The position numbers and the translations under genes are program-made. A stretch of DNA of 32,807 nucleotides from Bacteroidales bacterium (lineage in GTDB: Bacteria; Bacteroidota; Bacteroidia; Bacteroidales; UBA12481), in assembly GCA_023145515.1 (NCBI GenBank), contig JAGLDP010000043.1, positions 1 to 32,807 of the forward strand, in the 5' to 3' direction. Numbering within the stretch: position 1 is the stretch's first letter; the number at the start of each line of letters is the position of its first letter. The notes beneath the pieces are model-generated. The model saw only the letters and a program-made list of their open reading frames with translations, was not told the origin of the DNA and searched no databases. Shown one piece after another: positions 16,241-25,632 of this stretch.

Positions 16241-16657
16241 CTAGGAGAAGAATTCTAAGAATTTATTCTCCTCTTCCGTCATAATTTTCTTTTCAGGTAC
16301 TGTTTTGTCTTTGAACCCAATTAGATGAAGAACTCCATGCCCTACTACTCTTCTAATTTCGTCTTGCAAAGAAATACGAAACTGTTGTGCATTTTCTTTA
16401 AGACGATCGATACTAAGATAGATATCACCAGAAATATAATTCCCTTCTGAATAATCGAAAGTTATGACATCAGTAAAAAAATCATGATCAAGAAAATTCT
16501 TGTTCATAATTAGTAATTCGTTATCCGAACAAAAAACTACCTCAATATCCCCAAGATCTTTTTTATGTTCATGAATCAGCCAACTAATACCAGACTTCAA
16601 TATTTTCCTTTCGAATCTGGGTTCAGGAATATCGAGAGCATGAAATTTGATTGCCAT
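16241..16657 (-). CDS. ybeY: Endoribonuclease YbeY (rRNA maturation factor)
   Basis: YbeY is a metal-dependent single-strand RNase needed for 16S rRNA 3' maturation and ribosome quality control. The 138-residue protein carries TDVITFDY (62-69) and the metal motif HGVLHLIGFKD (107-117). The usual motif is HGxLHLxGYDH, with three histidines. Here H107 and H111 are present, but the third position is D117. An aspartate there still can bind metal, and I recall similar forms in other Bacteroidota. Its ATG overlaps the DUF4175 stop (TAATG), so the two are translationally coupled. It is the last gene before the terminator at 16187-16211. Confidence 0.9.
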   Translation of the reverse strand: MAIKFHALDIPEPRFERKILKSGISWLIHEHKKDLGDIEVVFCSDNELLIMNKNFLDHDFFTDVITFDYSEGNYISGDIYLSIDRLKENAQQFRISLQDEIRRVVGHGVLHLIGFKDKTVPEKKIMTEEENKFLEFFS

Positions 16658-19600
16658 TATTTTTTGCGCTTTTTAATTCGTTTTAAATATTCCTGATATT
16701 TGATACGATAATACTCTTTCAATTTAAACTCATTATACTTCATCAGATCAGTTTGCTGCTTATGCTCTTTTTCTATTTCTTCCCAGGCAGGGATATCAGT
16801 CTTATCAAAATTCCCTCTAAATTCAGTTGCTTCTCTCTTATTCTCCTTTTCTCTCTCCTTCTCTGCAGTTTCAGCCTCCAACAACCTGGTTTGTATCCAT
16901 TCCTCTTTGCTTATAGTATGGTCACTTACGCGATCATATATTATATCCTTTTCAACTTCCTCCATCATTTTCTGCACATCATCCAGCTTTTGTTTTGCCT
17001 TATCGCCCAGGAGTCCTGAATTTCTCAACTGTTCAAGTTGTTGCCTAAGCATTTCTCTCTCTGAGAGCATTTGCGCAAGACCCTTCTTCCCTTCTGCTCC
17101 CTTATTTCCATCCTTCATCTTCTGAATCATACCCTTCAACTGCTCCTTAAGTGACTCCTGCTGCTTCCTCATATCACCCATCTTCTCAGCACCATCCTTT
17201 GGTTTACTATCTGTAAAGCTCTGAGCTCCTTCTCCTTGTCCTGACATTGCCTGGATATTCTCAATTAACTCATCTAGTCTGACAGCCAACTCATTAACAC
17301 CTTCCATTACTTTTTGCTGCTCATATCTCACCTGCGAAACCTTTGCTCCTTGCACTGATCTCAACAAATTATTGAGTGATGTTTCCACGTGAAACACTTC
17401 TTGATTTAATAATGCGGCAATCATCGGCTGTTTATACCCAAGACTCCTAAGAGAATCCTTAATAACATTGAATTTCATCTCCATATCCAACTGCTCAACC
17501 CCTACTTCATGGAATACCTTATTCTTAGCACTAGCAGAGTATATCATATTCAAAAGCTCTTCCTGTCTAAAGCTATAGTCATTCAACTCACGAGCCAACT
17601 GTCTAAGTAACTCTATATCAATGGAATTGCCACTTTGCCCGCTCTGAGCCATCATATCCTGCATTTTCTGTCCTAGTTCCTCCATCTTGTCACCAGCATC
17701 CTGCATACTCTTTTCCTTTTGCTCTTCGTTCTCAGTGTCTGCTGCATCATTAAGCATATCCTCAATTTCCTTCCTTTCCTCCTCCAGAGAACTCAATTCA
17801 TGCGGCTTGCTCAGTTCTGCATTTTTCTTAATCTGCTCATCCAACTTATCACCAAGCTTTTCAAAGTCCTCCTTTGCCTGCTCAATACCTGAACTATCAG
17901 CCTTCTCCTTTACATCCTCACCAAGCTTTTTCATCTTATTAGCGAGATCATATATCTGTTTTTCAAGCTCCAATTTTCTCAAAAGCTCGAGATTAATATC
18001 CAGTTGTTGTTCAAGATTTTCCAAGTTCATTTTTAGCTCTTCTGTCTTTTCCAATCTTTCGCGTTGACTCATCTCCTCAGCGAGCTTCTCAAACTCTTCA
18101 AATAGCTCCTTCAATTCTTCATCCAACAATTTTTCAAACAGAGCTTCTATCTCTTCTTGTTTACGCAAAATTTCGTCTCTCTTTTCAGAAGAAAATTGAT
18201 CAGCCAGGTTCATCAGTTTATTATCACTCTGAATATTTTCTATCATTTCCTTCAGAAGATCTTTCATTTCGCTAAGCTCCTCAACCTTAGACTTAACCTC
18301 CCAATCTTCCTTATTATCAATCAATTGACTTTGCACTAATTCATCTAACTTCTCTTCTAGCTGATTAACGATATCCTTACTTTCCTCCATCTTATCGCCC
18401 AACTCAGCACCCTTTTCTCTATTACTATCCCAAAGTTCTTCAGCAGTCTCAACTCTCATCCTGAATTTTCTGCTATCCGTTCTTTTTGGTCTGTTCACCC
18501 CATCATTATCCCAAATACTCAAGAAATACTCATAGTCTTTTCCGGCTGCCACTACATTATTGAAATCAACAGCATAGTATATTTTTTGAAATTTGTTTTC
18601 TTTTACAACTGTGATTGTATCTTGAAAAACCAAGATATTTTCCTCTGTTGACAAGACAGAAAACACGAGCTTGCTAAAACCATAGTCATCTTGTATATTT
18701 GCCTGAATATAAACCTGTTGTGAAAATACACTATCAATAATTTGGTTAGCAATTATACCAGGAAACTGATCCTTAACTACTTCTATATTATACCTAAAAC
18801 CAGCTGCCTCACGAAGCTTCAAGGATTTCAAAAAGAGCTCATATTCCACATTCTCATAAAGCACTTCAGAAAAGTTATGCTTCCCCTCCGTTATATCAGA
18901 AAGCAATGAATCCTCGCCAATAATAAGTGAAACTATATCAGCATGCTCTTGCCTGATAGTCCAATTTACAACGCTCCCCTCAGCAACAACCAGGTCTCCT
19001 CCATTACTTTTAGATTGCAGATCCATTCCTGTATGAGCAGGAGGAATAACAACAATATCCATGTTGAGCAATTCCGGGATAGGTATTACATCAACATGAT
19101 ATTGCCTGCTCTCAAAATCATTATATTTTATGGAGAAATTAAATGCGCCATTAATCGCTTTCAGGGTATGCGAATAGATTGAATCATTGGCCTTCATCAT
19201 ATACAAGCTCGCACCTACTTTGAGATAAACATCAGTATCATTTAGTAAGATATTGCATGAAGCCTGAAGCTCAAGATCGTCTCCTAGTCCAACAGAAAGA
19301 CTATCATTAAGAACAGTAAACTGCATTTCTACCTTGCTATCAAATTCCTGTTTATAATGAACAGTTCGGGTATATCCTGTTTTAACAAAATCAGGCCATA
19401 TACTTAGGAGTACAAGGCCAACGGTAATAATTATACTCAAATAAACTGCAGGTTTAATAAGCTTTCTGTAAGGCACAGCCTCTTCAAATCTATACCACTT
19501 CAGACGCTCCTCTCTCTCTTCGATACTCGCAATAATCAAACTAGAGTCATGCTCTCCCAAATCATTTTCACCTAATTCTATCAGATTGAGGAGAGTATCT

Positions 19601-19944
19601 TTTAAGGCAGGAATCTTATTTCTTATTAGCTTCTCAGCTGCCTTTATATTCATTCCTCTTGCTAAGCCAAGAAGTTTGAAAACAGGCACTAAAACAAAGA
19701 CCGCCAAAAGTCCTATTATAACAATAACTCCAATCTTAAAAGCAGGCTCTCTGAACGAAGCCGAAGACAAGGTAATTTCATTAATCAGAAGCAGGGTAAG
19801 AAAAAATATGCTACTAGCTACCAGGCTAACAATTAAGCCATGGATAATTCTATTCAGGTAATACTTTCGAATAAACGTCTGTATACGAATTAAGACTTTT
19901 CTATATGCTGGTGAGGTACCATGCATTTTCATCTGGCGAGCCAT
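16657..19944 (-). CDS. DUF4175-type large membrane-anchored coiled-coil protein
   Basis: This 1095-residue protein is of the DUF4175 kind, known mainly from Bacteroidota and of unknown function. Three membrane segments lie in the N-terminal 180 residues (IIHGLIVSLVASSIFFLTLL, FKIGVIVIIGLLAVFVLVPV, AVYLSIIITVGLVLLSIW). A beta-rich region follows (about 190-500). The rest (about 510-1095) is mostly coiled coil, extremely rich in Glu, Lys, Gln, Leu and Met, ending in the basic KRIKKRKK. The start is uncertain: the ATG at 19944 overlaps the upstream gene by 16 bp, whereas the ATG at 19932 makes an ATGA joint with its stop. A parS-like sequence lies within the reading frame at 17381-17396. A scaffold or envelope stress role is possible but not shown. 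Confidence 0.82.
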   Translation of the reverse strand: MARQMKMHGTSPAYRKVLIRIQTFIRKYYLNRIIHGLIVSLVASSIFFLTLLLINEITLSSASFREPAFKIGVIVIIGLLAVFVLVPVFKLLGLARGMNIKAAEKLIRNKIPALKDTLLNLIELGENDLGEHDSSLIIASIEEREERLKWYRFEEAVPYRKLIKPAVYLSIIITVGLVLLSIWPDFVKTGYTRTVHYKQEFDSKVEMQFTVLNDSLSVGLGDDLELQASCNILLNDTDVYLKVGASLYMMKANDSIYSHTLKAINGAFNFSIKYNDFESRQYHVDVIPIPELLNMDIVVIPPAHTGMDLQSKSNGGDLVVAEGSVVNWTIRQEHADIVSLIIGEDSLLSDITEGKHNFSEVLYENVEYELFLKSLKLREAAGFRYNIEVVKDQFPGIIANQIIDSVFSQQVYIQANIQDDYGFSKLVFSVLSTEENILVFQDTITVVKENKFQKIYYAVDFNNVVAAGKDYEYFLSIWDNDGVNRPKRTDSRKFRMRVETAEELWDSNREKGAELGDKMEESKDIVNQLEEKLDELVQSQLIDNKEDWEVKSKVEELSEMKDLLKEMIENIQSDNKLMNLADQFSSEKRDEILRKQEEIEALFEKLLDEELKELFEEFEKLAEEMSQRERLEKTEELKMNLENLEQQLDINLELLRKLELEKQIYDLANKMKKLGEDVKEKADSSGIEQAKEDFEKLGDKLDEQIKKNAELSKPHELSSLEEERKEIEDMLNDAADTENEEQKEKSMQDAGDKMEELGQKMQDMMAQSGQSGNSIDIELLRQLARELNDYSFRQEELLNMIYSASAKNKVFHEVGVEQLDMEMKFNVIKDSLRSLGYKQPMIAALLNQEVFHVETSLNNLLRSVQGAKVSQVRYEQQKVMEGVNELAVRLDELIENIQAMSGQGEGAQSFTDSKPKDGAEKMGDMRKQQESLKEQLKGMIQKMKDGNKGAEGKKGLAQMLSEREMLRQQLEQLRNSGLLGDKAKQKLDDVQKMMEEVEKDIIYDRVSDHTISKEEWIQTRLLEAETAEKEREKENKREATEFRGNFDKTDIPAWEEIEKEHKQQTDLMKYNEFKLKEYYRIKYQEYLKRIKKRKK
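17381..17396. other. Degenerate parS-like sequence inside the DUF4175 gene
   Basis: Read leftward, the sequence is TGTTTCACGTGGAAAC. The first eleven bases equal the classical parS left arm and core, TGTTTCACGTG, but the right arm is shifted by one base. It matches TGTTNCACGTGNAACA at 12 of 14 defined positions. It encodes part of EVFHVETSL, so it may be coding coincidence. It lies 3.2 kb from the stronger site at 14156-14171. Confidence 0.35.
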
Positions 19945-21137
19945 AACTCAGGGTTTTGGTTCATTTTCCCTTTCCACAATTGAAAATGCAATTCAGAAGT
20001 ACTACTTCCATTTGCTTTATAGACTTCACCAATTACTTGTTTTCGCTTCACAAGGTCTCCTTTTTTGACTCTTAGATTTACAAGGTTTTGATATACGGAA
20101 AAGTATTCACCATGTTGGATAATAACTGTCAAATTTGCACCGCGAATTGACAATACGTTACTAATTCTTCCCTCAAAAACAGACCGTGCAGCTTCGCCGG
20201 CATTAGTTGTAATATCAACACCTTTATTGTCAACCTGAATATTCTTCAAGACTTCATGTCGGTGTTTTCCAAATTTTGAAGTAATCACACCACGCTCAAC
20301 AGGCCATGGCAGTCGCCCCCTATTATTACCAAATTCGTTTGAAATAATCTTCATTTCAGGCGTCAGTACTAAGCCTGTATCACTATCTGTACCTCCTCTG
20401 GCTTCACGCAAAATTTTTTGCATTTCCTCATCAATTCTATCTCTCGCTCTTTTCTTAGCATTAAGCTGTTTTTTCAAATCCTTTTCCGTTCTTCTCAGAC
20501 TGCTCACATATTGATCTTTATCTTTCTTTTCATTATTTAATTGCGCCACCTCTTTTTGCCGCTGTGTAAGAAGTCCCTTTTGTTGAATTCTTGAAAGCGC
20601 AAGCTCTTTTACCTGCTCTTCAAGAATAATAGTTTTTTCTCGTATTTCTTTTGCCTGCTGCTTTCTGAATTTTCCGTATTGCTGCAAATACTTTACTCTC
20701 TTATATGCTTGATTAAAATCATTTGCAGCCAAAATGTACTGTGAGATATCGTATGATTTTCTTGTTTGATATGCTTTGTAAATCATTCTGGCATAATCGT
20801 CCTTAAGAATTCGAAGGTCATCCTCAAGGTTCTTAACATCACTTTCTCTGCTTTTTATAGATCTATCCAGAAATCTTAGTTCCTTTCTAATATTATTAAC
20901 CACTTTTTCTCGTGAACTTATTTGTCTTGACAAGAGCTTAAGTTCTGACATTTTACTCCGCTTATCAGATGCCGTTTTGCTAAGTAGTTTCTCAGTAAAG
21001 GCAATTTCTTCAAGTTGCTTCAATCTCTCTGCTCGCAAGAGCTCAATTTCCTGAGCATGTGCTCCCCCCCAAGCTGCTCCTATCATGAACAGACTTATAA
21101 TCAGCACTTTTATATATATTGTTTTTCTCAAAACCAT
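19929..21137 (-). CDS. EnvC-like murein hydrolase activator (degenerate M23/LytM domain)
   Basis: This 402-residue secreted protein has a signal peptide (about 1-29, ending in GGAHAQ). A long coiled coil follows (about 30-245), then a LytM/M23 domain (about 275-402). The metal motif HxGxD appears as NKGVD, with N304 in place of histidine and D308 kept. The catalytic YxHL appears as YQNL (349-352), with N351 in place of histidine; only ELHF (H384) is normal. Such a domain should not cut peptidoglycan. The layout matches EnvC/NlpD-type proteins, which activate amidases at division, so I infer that role. It overlaps DUF4292 by 10 bp and runs into DUF4175. Confidence 0.85.
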   Translation of the reverse strand: MVLRKTIYIKVLIISLFMIGAAWGGAHAQEIELLRAERLKQLEEIAFTEKLLSKTASDKRSKMSELKLLSRQISSREKVVNNIRKELRFLDRSIKSRESDVKNLEDDLRILKDDYARMIYKAYQTRKSYDISQYILAANDFNQAYKRVKYLQQYGKFRKQQAKEIREKTIILEEQVKELALSRIQQKGLLTQRQKEVAQLNNEKKDKDQYVSSLRRTEKDLKKQLNAKKRARDRIDEEMQKILREARGGTDSDTGLVLTPEMKIISNEFGNNRGRLPWPVERGVITSKFGKHRHEVLKNIQVDNKGVDITTNAGEAARSVFEGRISNVLSIRGANLTVIIQHGEYFSVYQNLVNLRVKKGDLVKRKQVIGEVYKANGSSTSELHFQLWKGKMNQNPELWLAR

Positions 21138-21934
21138 GAAAAAGGAAACTTAAGTTCCTGATCAATTTTAACCATTAGTATTCGTAAATCCAGCTCCATT
21201 CTTTCATCCATATCCATACCATCCATTGTGATTTTTGCTGGCAACCCACCAAAATGCTTATTCGTTTCTGATCCATAAACAACATCCAGCATCCAGCTGG
21301 CATCCTCATGTGAAACCCTGGTACGAAGGAGTAATTTCTTATTCTGATCAAGTAAAAACTGTGGAAGAAATCCATTTTCAATCAATATCTTTTTTTGATC
21401 AGGATCAGAAAAATCAGGGATAAGCAATAATCCGTTCTCATTCTTCCTGCTAAGGTACTTATTGAGGTGTATATTATCAGACCTCCCAGGAACAAAAAGC
21501 TTTCTGGCCATAATTGCCTGAAAAGCATAAAAGTCGATAGGGTAACCTATAAGGTCACTCATCATTTTCCAATCTCCTTTTTCCTTTACATGTGCAATTC
21601 TTGAGAACACCCAAACACTATCTTTGGTGCAGATAGCTCTGGCAACTTCTATGCCCAGCATAGCTCTAACTGATACCCATACCAGACTATCTTCAAGATT
21701 TCTGTATGTAAGGCTAAAGGTCTGCTTTTTTCCTAAAGCATCAGTTCTAACAGATCCTTTGATTTCCAAATAATTATAGTCTATCTCTTTTTTCAAAACC
21801 TGCTCCAGCACTTTACCCCGAATTCGTCCATCGTGTGTACCAGAAATGAGTTTTTTTCTTGATTTACAAGAGCTTGACCCTACCGCTATCAAAACAGTAA
21901 GACCAATTAGCAGTATTGCAGAGTATTTACTCAT
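21128..21934 (-). CDS. DUF4292 family lipoprotein
   Basis: This 268-residue protein begins with a hydrophobic leader ending in SSSC (C23), a plausible lipoprotein cleavage site, followed by KSRKK, so it is probably membrane-anchored through a lipid. The body (for example SLVWVSVRAMLGIEVARAICTKDSVWV) fits DUF4292, a Bacteroidota family with a LolA/LppX-like beta fold. A role in outer-membrane lipoprotein or lipid handling is therefore possible but unproven. The ATG at 21934 overlaps the TPR gene stop, and a TTG one codon earlier is less likely. Its 3' end overlaps the EnvC-like gene by 10 bp. The order TPR-DUF4292-EnvC recurs in Bacteroidota. Confidence 0.82.
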   Translation of the reverse strand: MSKYSAILLIGLTVLIAVGSSSCKSRKKLISGTHDGRIRGKVLEQVLKKEIDYNYLEIKGSVRTDALGKKQTFSLTYRNLEDSLVWVSVRAMLGIEVARAICTKDSVWVFSRIAHVKEKGDWKMMSDLIGYPIDFYAFQAIMARKLFVPGRSDNIHLNKYLSRKNENGLLLIPDFSDPDQKKILIENGFLPQFLLDQNKKLLLRTRVSHEDASWMLDVVYGSETNKHFGGLPAKITMDGMDMDERMELDLRILMVKIDQELKFPFSWF

Positions 21935-23651
21935 CAATTCTTCCTGTTCTAATTTTTTCGTCTATTTTTTGAGAGGCCCCCCCGGCTTCTTTAGCCTTTT
22001 TCCACATTTTCATGCTTTTTTCCAGACTGGCACTCCTATGCAGTATATCCCCATAGTGTTCCCATACTTCACCAGAAACGATATCTTGTTCATTATCAAT
22101 CGCTTTTTCTATAGCCTTTAGTGCTTTATCGTATTCTTTAAGACGAAATAAAACCCAGGCCTCAGTATCTAAATAGGTTGAATTATCTGGCTCAATTTCA
22201 ATACACTTACTAATCATTTTCAAGGCCTTATCGAGATCACGATTTAAAACAGACAAATAGTAGCTGTAATTATTCAATACTACAACATTATCAGAATCCA
22301 AAAGAAGAAGAAGATCAAAGTTCAGAAAGGATTCTTTAAAATTTCCTAAACGATAATAAGCATCCCCAAGGGTAGTATAAAACTGTTTTGTCAAATCAGG
22401 ATTATTTGGATTTAGTCTTGCACCCTTTTTAAGTGCGTCAACAGCTACCTGATATTTTTCTAATCCTGAAGCGCCTATACCTTTAAAAAGATAGAACAAT
22501 GATTGGTTTGGAAAGGCTTTAACTGCTTTGTCTGCCAACTCATACATCATCCTGAAATCCATTTGAGAATTTTGAATAAAAAGCAAATTCTGCCAGGCCA
22601 TAAAATTACCAGGGTTTTGTTCTACTACCCTGAGGTAAATCTTTTCAGCCTCTTCGATTTCTTGTTTATCATATAAATAGTCACCGTACATAGCATCTAC
22701 ACCTGGATGCCCATTATCAGTTTCATATAAAACATCCAAGAGACTCTCAAGATCTTCACTTAGTTCTTGTTTTCCATTACTACTATTATCAGATTTTAGC
22801 AACTCCAGAAAAACTGATGTCTTTATCTCAGCATTAACCTGTTTAGATTTAAATCCGGTTTTAAATTCCTCAATGGCTTTGTGTCTCTCACCTTTATCCA
22901 TGTAGTATTGTCCTAGTGAGAAGTAAACAATTGGGTTACCAGAATTAGCAGATTTAATACTTTCATACTCAGCCAGTGCTTCCTCATCTTTACCATATTC
23001 TACCAGCATTTCTGCCAGAATCCCTCGGTATTCAATCTCATCAGGGTTACTATTTGCCAATTTTCTAAGCTCTTTTATCGCCTTGCTCTCTTTCCCTTCT
23101 AACAGAAAAATATCTCTTTTCCGCATAGCAATATGCGCTCCATAGCCAACTGTTTTCTCAAGCTCCTTTAGTTTTTTCTTTGCTGTTTTATACTCCTTAG
23201 CTTTAATTCTCAGGTCAATCTCTGCAATCAGATATTCTGGCTTTGCAGGAAACTGCTTTTGAAGACCCTCATAAAGATCAGCGGCCTCAAGGTGCTTATT
23301 GCTTTTCAATACTATCTGTATCAACAAAAACCTATACCATTCGTTTTCAGGGTTAAGATCTACTGCTTTTCTTGAGTATTCTTCAGCCAGAGGAATATCA
23401 TTCAAAGCAAGAGCAAGGCTGCCCAGCTCATAGTATGGTGCAGCTTGTTGAGCTCGTAATTGCAAGCACTTTGAAAATTGCACTGATGCCTCAACAGGAT
23501 TACCCAGCATTTTCAATTTCAGACCTTCAGAAAAGGCAAAATTATACTCCATCTGCTTGGTCTCTCTAACCTTTTCAAGAATCACTTCATCCTGAGAAAA
23601 TGAGTAAACTGACAGCAATAAAAAGCTTATAAGCAAAAAGGTAAACCTCAT
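21927..23651 (-). CDS. Secreted tetratricopeptide-repeat protein
   Basis: I set the start at the ATG at 23651. The frame stays open upstream to 23786, but that part overlaps dut, and at 23651 a clear signal peptide begins (MRFTFLLISFLLLSVYSFSQ). That leaves 574 residues, nearly all TPR units of 34 residues. Examples are ASVQFSKCLQLRAQQAAPYYELGSLA, AEEYSRKAVDLNPENEWYRFL, EAEKIYLRVVEQNPGNFMAW and KALKMISKCIEIEPDNSTYLDTEAWVLF. It is probably periplasmic or outer-membrane-associated and binds other proteins; partner unknown. The gene starts 13 bp after dut and overlaps DUF4292. Confidence 0.87.
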   Translation of the reverse strand: MRFTFLLISFLLLSVYSFSQDEVILEKVRETKQMEYNFAFSEGLKLKMLGNPVEASVQFSKCLQLRAQQAAPYYELGSLALALNDIPLAEEYSRKAVDLNPENEWYRFLLIQIVLKSNKHLEAADLYEGLQKQFPAKPEYLIAEIDLRIKAKEYKTAKKKLKELEKTVGYGAHIAMRKRDIFLLEGKESKAIKELRKLANSNPDEIEYRGILAEMLVEYGKDEEALAEYESIKSANSGNPIVYFSLGQYYMDKGERHKAIEEFKTGFKSKQVNAEIKTSVFLELLKSDNSSNGKQELSEDLESLLDVLYETDNGHPGVDAMYGDYLYDKQEIEEAEKIYLRVVEQNPGNFMAWQNLLFIQNSQMDFRMMYELADKAVKAFPNQSLFYLFKGIGASGLEKYQVAVDALKKGARLNPNNPDLTKQFYTTLGDAYYRLGNFKESFLNFDLLLLLDSDNVVVLNNYSYYLSVLNRDLDKALKMISKCIEIEPDNSTYLDTEAWVLFRLKEYDKALKAIEKAIDNEQDIVSGEVWEHYGDILHRSASLEKSMKMWKKAKEAGGASQKIDEKIRTGRIDE

Positions 23652-23664
23652 TAAGCTAACTTGA

Positions 23665-24099
23665 TTATTCAATACCTGTGTGTCCGAAACCACCAGCTCC
23701 CCGTTCAGTATCCTCGAGAATCTCAACCTGTTCCCATGATACCTTTTCATGTTTGGCAATAACCATCTGACAAATTCTTTCTCCATCTTCTATCGTCACT
23801 TTTTCATTTGAAAGGTTAATCAGAATAATCCCGATTTCTCCTCGGTAATCAGCATCAATTGTACCAGGCGTATTCAAAACAGTAAGACCTTTCTTAAGCG
23901 CCAAGCCACTTCTCGGACGAATTTGAGCTTCAAAACCTACTGGTAATTCTATAAACAGACCGGTAGGAATCAATGTTCTTTCTAATGAGCCCAACATAAT
24001 TGGCTCTTCGATATTTGCCCTTAAATCCATTCCGGCACTGGCTTCAGTACTGTAAAATGGTAGTACATGCTTTGATTTACTTACAATTCTAACCTTCAT
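23665..24099 (-). CDS. dut: dUTP diphosphatase
   Basis: Dut hydrolyses dUTP to dUMP, keeping uracil out of DNA and feeding thymidylate synthesis. The 144-residue trimeric-type enzyme shows all five family motifs: SAGMDL (21-26), RPRSGLA (61-67), [11 protein letters not shown] (79-89, with the catalytic D84), GERICQ (106-111) and the C-terminal [10 protein letters not shown] (133-142), which closes over the substrate. Length is typical. It sits between the flippase (45 bp upstream) and the TPR gene (13 bp downstream), an arrangement seen in other Bacteroidota. Confidence 0.96.
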   Translation of the reverse strand: MKVRIVSKSKHVLPFYSTEASAGMDLRANIEEPIMLGSLERTLIPTGLFIELPVGFEAQIRPRSGLALKKGLTVLNTPGTIDADYRGEIGIILINLSNEKVTIEDGERICQMVIAKHEKVSWEQVEILEDTERGAGGFGHTGIE

Positions 24100-24144
24100 A
24101 AAACGAAATATTTGAGGTAAAATTACGGGTTTCTATTAATTCCC

Positions 24145-25632
24145 TTAGTCTCTTCCGAAAAAGAGTTTAAATAGTTTTAGCTGATAGTTGATAAAAGCTA
24201 TGAATCCAAAGAGTAACGCTGTGCTTATCAGGTACTTGTAATCTGTTATCCAAATTGATAATTGTGCATTTAGCAGATATAAGCCCAAGGCTAAACCTAT
24301 ATATAATAAAACTCTTTTCACGTGATATGGAATAGGCATGATCTTTCTGCCCCAGAAATAAGACGCAACCATCATAGCAGAGTAGCAGACAAGGTGAGCC
24401 CAGGCTGAGCCATGGTAACTGAATTTCGGAATCAGGATGGCATTCAAAACAATGGTTATAATTGACCCTCCCAGAGCCAAAACTGCTGCATATTTAGTTA
24501 AGTCAGTAATTTTATACCATACCGATAATGAGTAATAAATCCCAAGAAATAGGTTCGCCATCAAAATAACAGGAACAACACCACTTCCTTCTTCCCAATT
24601 TTTTCCTTGATTACCAAAAAACGCATTCTGAATAGGCTCGAGGTAGAAGGTACAGATTAGAAAAATAATCAAGCCAATAGCTACAAATACATCCATCACC
24701 TGAACATATATAGCCTTAGAATCCTCTCCTTTCTTTTGTGAAAATAAAAAGGGTTCAAAAGCATATTTAAACATCTGTACAAAAAGAGTCATCAAAACTG
24801 CCAGCCTGAAATTTGCTCCATAAATCCCTACCTGTGCCATGACCTCCTTATTGCCTGTGAACCAAAATTTCAAAAGAATTTTATCAGCAACCTCATTAAT
24901 ACTACCAGCAATACCAACAATTACCAATGGGGCAGAATACTTTACTAAATCAATAAAAACCTTTCGGCTTAATGGTCCGCCTAAAAACCTGAACTCAGGT
25001 ATCAACAGTAAAAATATCACTCCACTGGCTATAAGATTTGTTAGAAAAACATATCCAACACCAAGACTGGGATTATACAAAGAATTGAACCATGTATCAG
25101 GATTATTTTCAACCATATCAGGCCAGATACTCAGAAAGAAATATACCACTCCGATGGTAATAAAGACATTCAGAAGCTTAAGAATAGCAAATCTTTTGGC
25201 CCTATTTTCTCTTCTTAGCTTTGCAAAAGGAATAGCCGAAATACAATCCAGAGCAATAATCAAACTAAACCAGGTAATGAATTCTTTACTATCCTCATAC
25301 CTGATTGCATTAGCAATTTGATCAAGGAAAATATTCAAAATTCCAACAAGTAGAATAGCTAAAACTGCCACTACCAAAAAAGCTGTTGTATATACTGAGC
25401 GGAATAGAGATTTATCCTGACTAAAACGGAAAAAACCTGTTTCCATACCGAAGGTGATAATCACATTAAGTATTACAACATAAGCGTAAAGTTCTGTAAT
25501 AGCTCCAAAATCTTCCTTTTCAAAAATTCTCAGATAGTAGAACATCATGAAAGCAAAATTCAACAGCCTGGGTACTATAGTCCCCATTCCATATACAGCT
25601 GTTTGTCCGGCCAATTGCTTAATTTGATTCAT
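24145..25632 (-). CDS. Oligosaccharide flippase / polysaccharide biosynthesis protein (MOP superfamily)
   Basis: This 495-residue integral membrane protein has roughly 12-14 hydrophobic segments. It begins LAGQTAVYGMGTIVPRLLNF and has the GxFxFxFxR-like pattern GMETGFFRF, both typical of Wzx-type flippases in the MOP/MATE superfamily. It probably moves a lipid-linked oligosaccharide or another envelope precursor across the inner membrane. The exact substrate cannot be read from sequence, and no glycosyltransferase genes are nearby, unlike classic O-antigen clusters. Its ATG overlaps the stop of the CDF gene (ATGA), so both are on one transcript. Confidence 0.86.
   Translation of the reverse strand: MNQIKQLAGQTAVYGMGTIVPRLLNFAFMMFYYLRIFEKEDFGAITELYAYVVILNVIITFGMETGFFRFSQDKSLFRSVYTTAFLVVAVLAILLVGILNIFLDQIANAIRYEDSKEFITWFSLIIALDCISAIPFAKLRRENRAKRFAILKLLNVFITIGVVYFFLSIWPDMVENNPDTWFNSLYNPSLGVGYVFLTNLIASGVIFLLLIPEFRFLGGPLSRKVFIDLVKYSAPLVIVGIAGSINEVADKILLKFWFTGNKEVMAQVGIYGANFRLAVLMTLFVQMFKYAFEPFLFSQKKGEDSKAIYVQVMDVFVAIGLIIFLICTFYLEPIQNAFFGNQGKNWEEGSGVVPVILMANLFLGIYYSLSVWYKITDLTKYAAVLALGGSIITIVLNAILIPKFSYHGSAWAHLVCYSAMMVASYFWGRKIMPIPYHVKRVLLYIGLALGLYLLNAQLSIWITDYKYLISTALLFGFIAFINYQLKLFKLFFGRD

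Noticed and set aside
17687-18067. 126-codon Ser/Phe-rich open frame on the plus strand
   Set aside because: It lies antisense to the Glu/Lys-rich coiled coil of DUF4175. Such composition leaves the opposite strand open, and no start signal or homology is seen.
23652-23786. 45-residue N-terminal extension of the TPR protein
   Set aside because: It overlaps the dut coding region out of frame, and a clear signal peptide starts at 23651.
24319-24324. CACGTG core within the flippase gene as another parS site
   Set aside because: The left arm matches only partly and the right arm (ATATG) does not match.
24839-25321. 160-codon open frame on the plus strand
   Set aside because: It is antisense to the flippase gene, has no domain or leader, and the flippase reading is clear.
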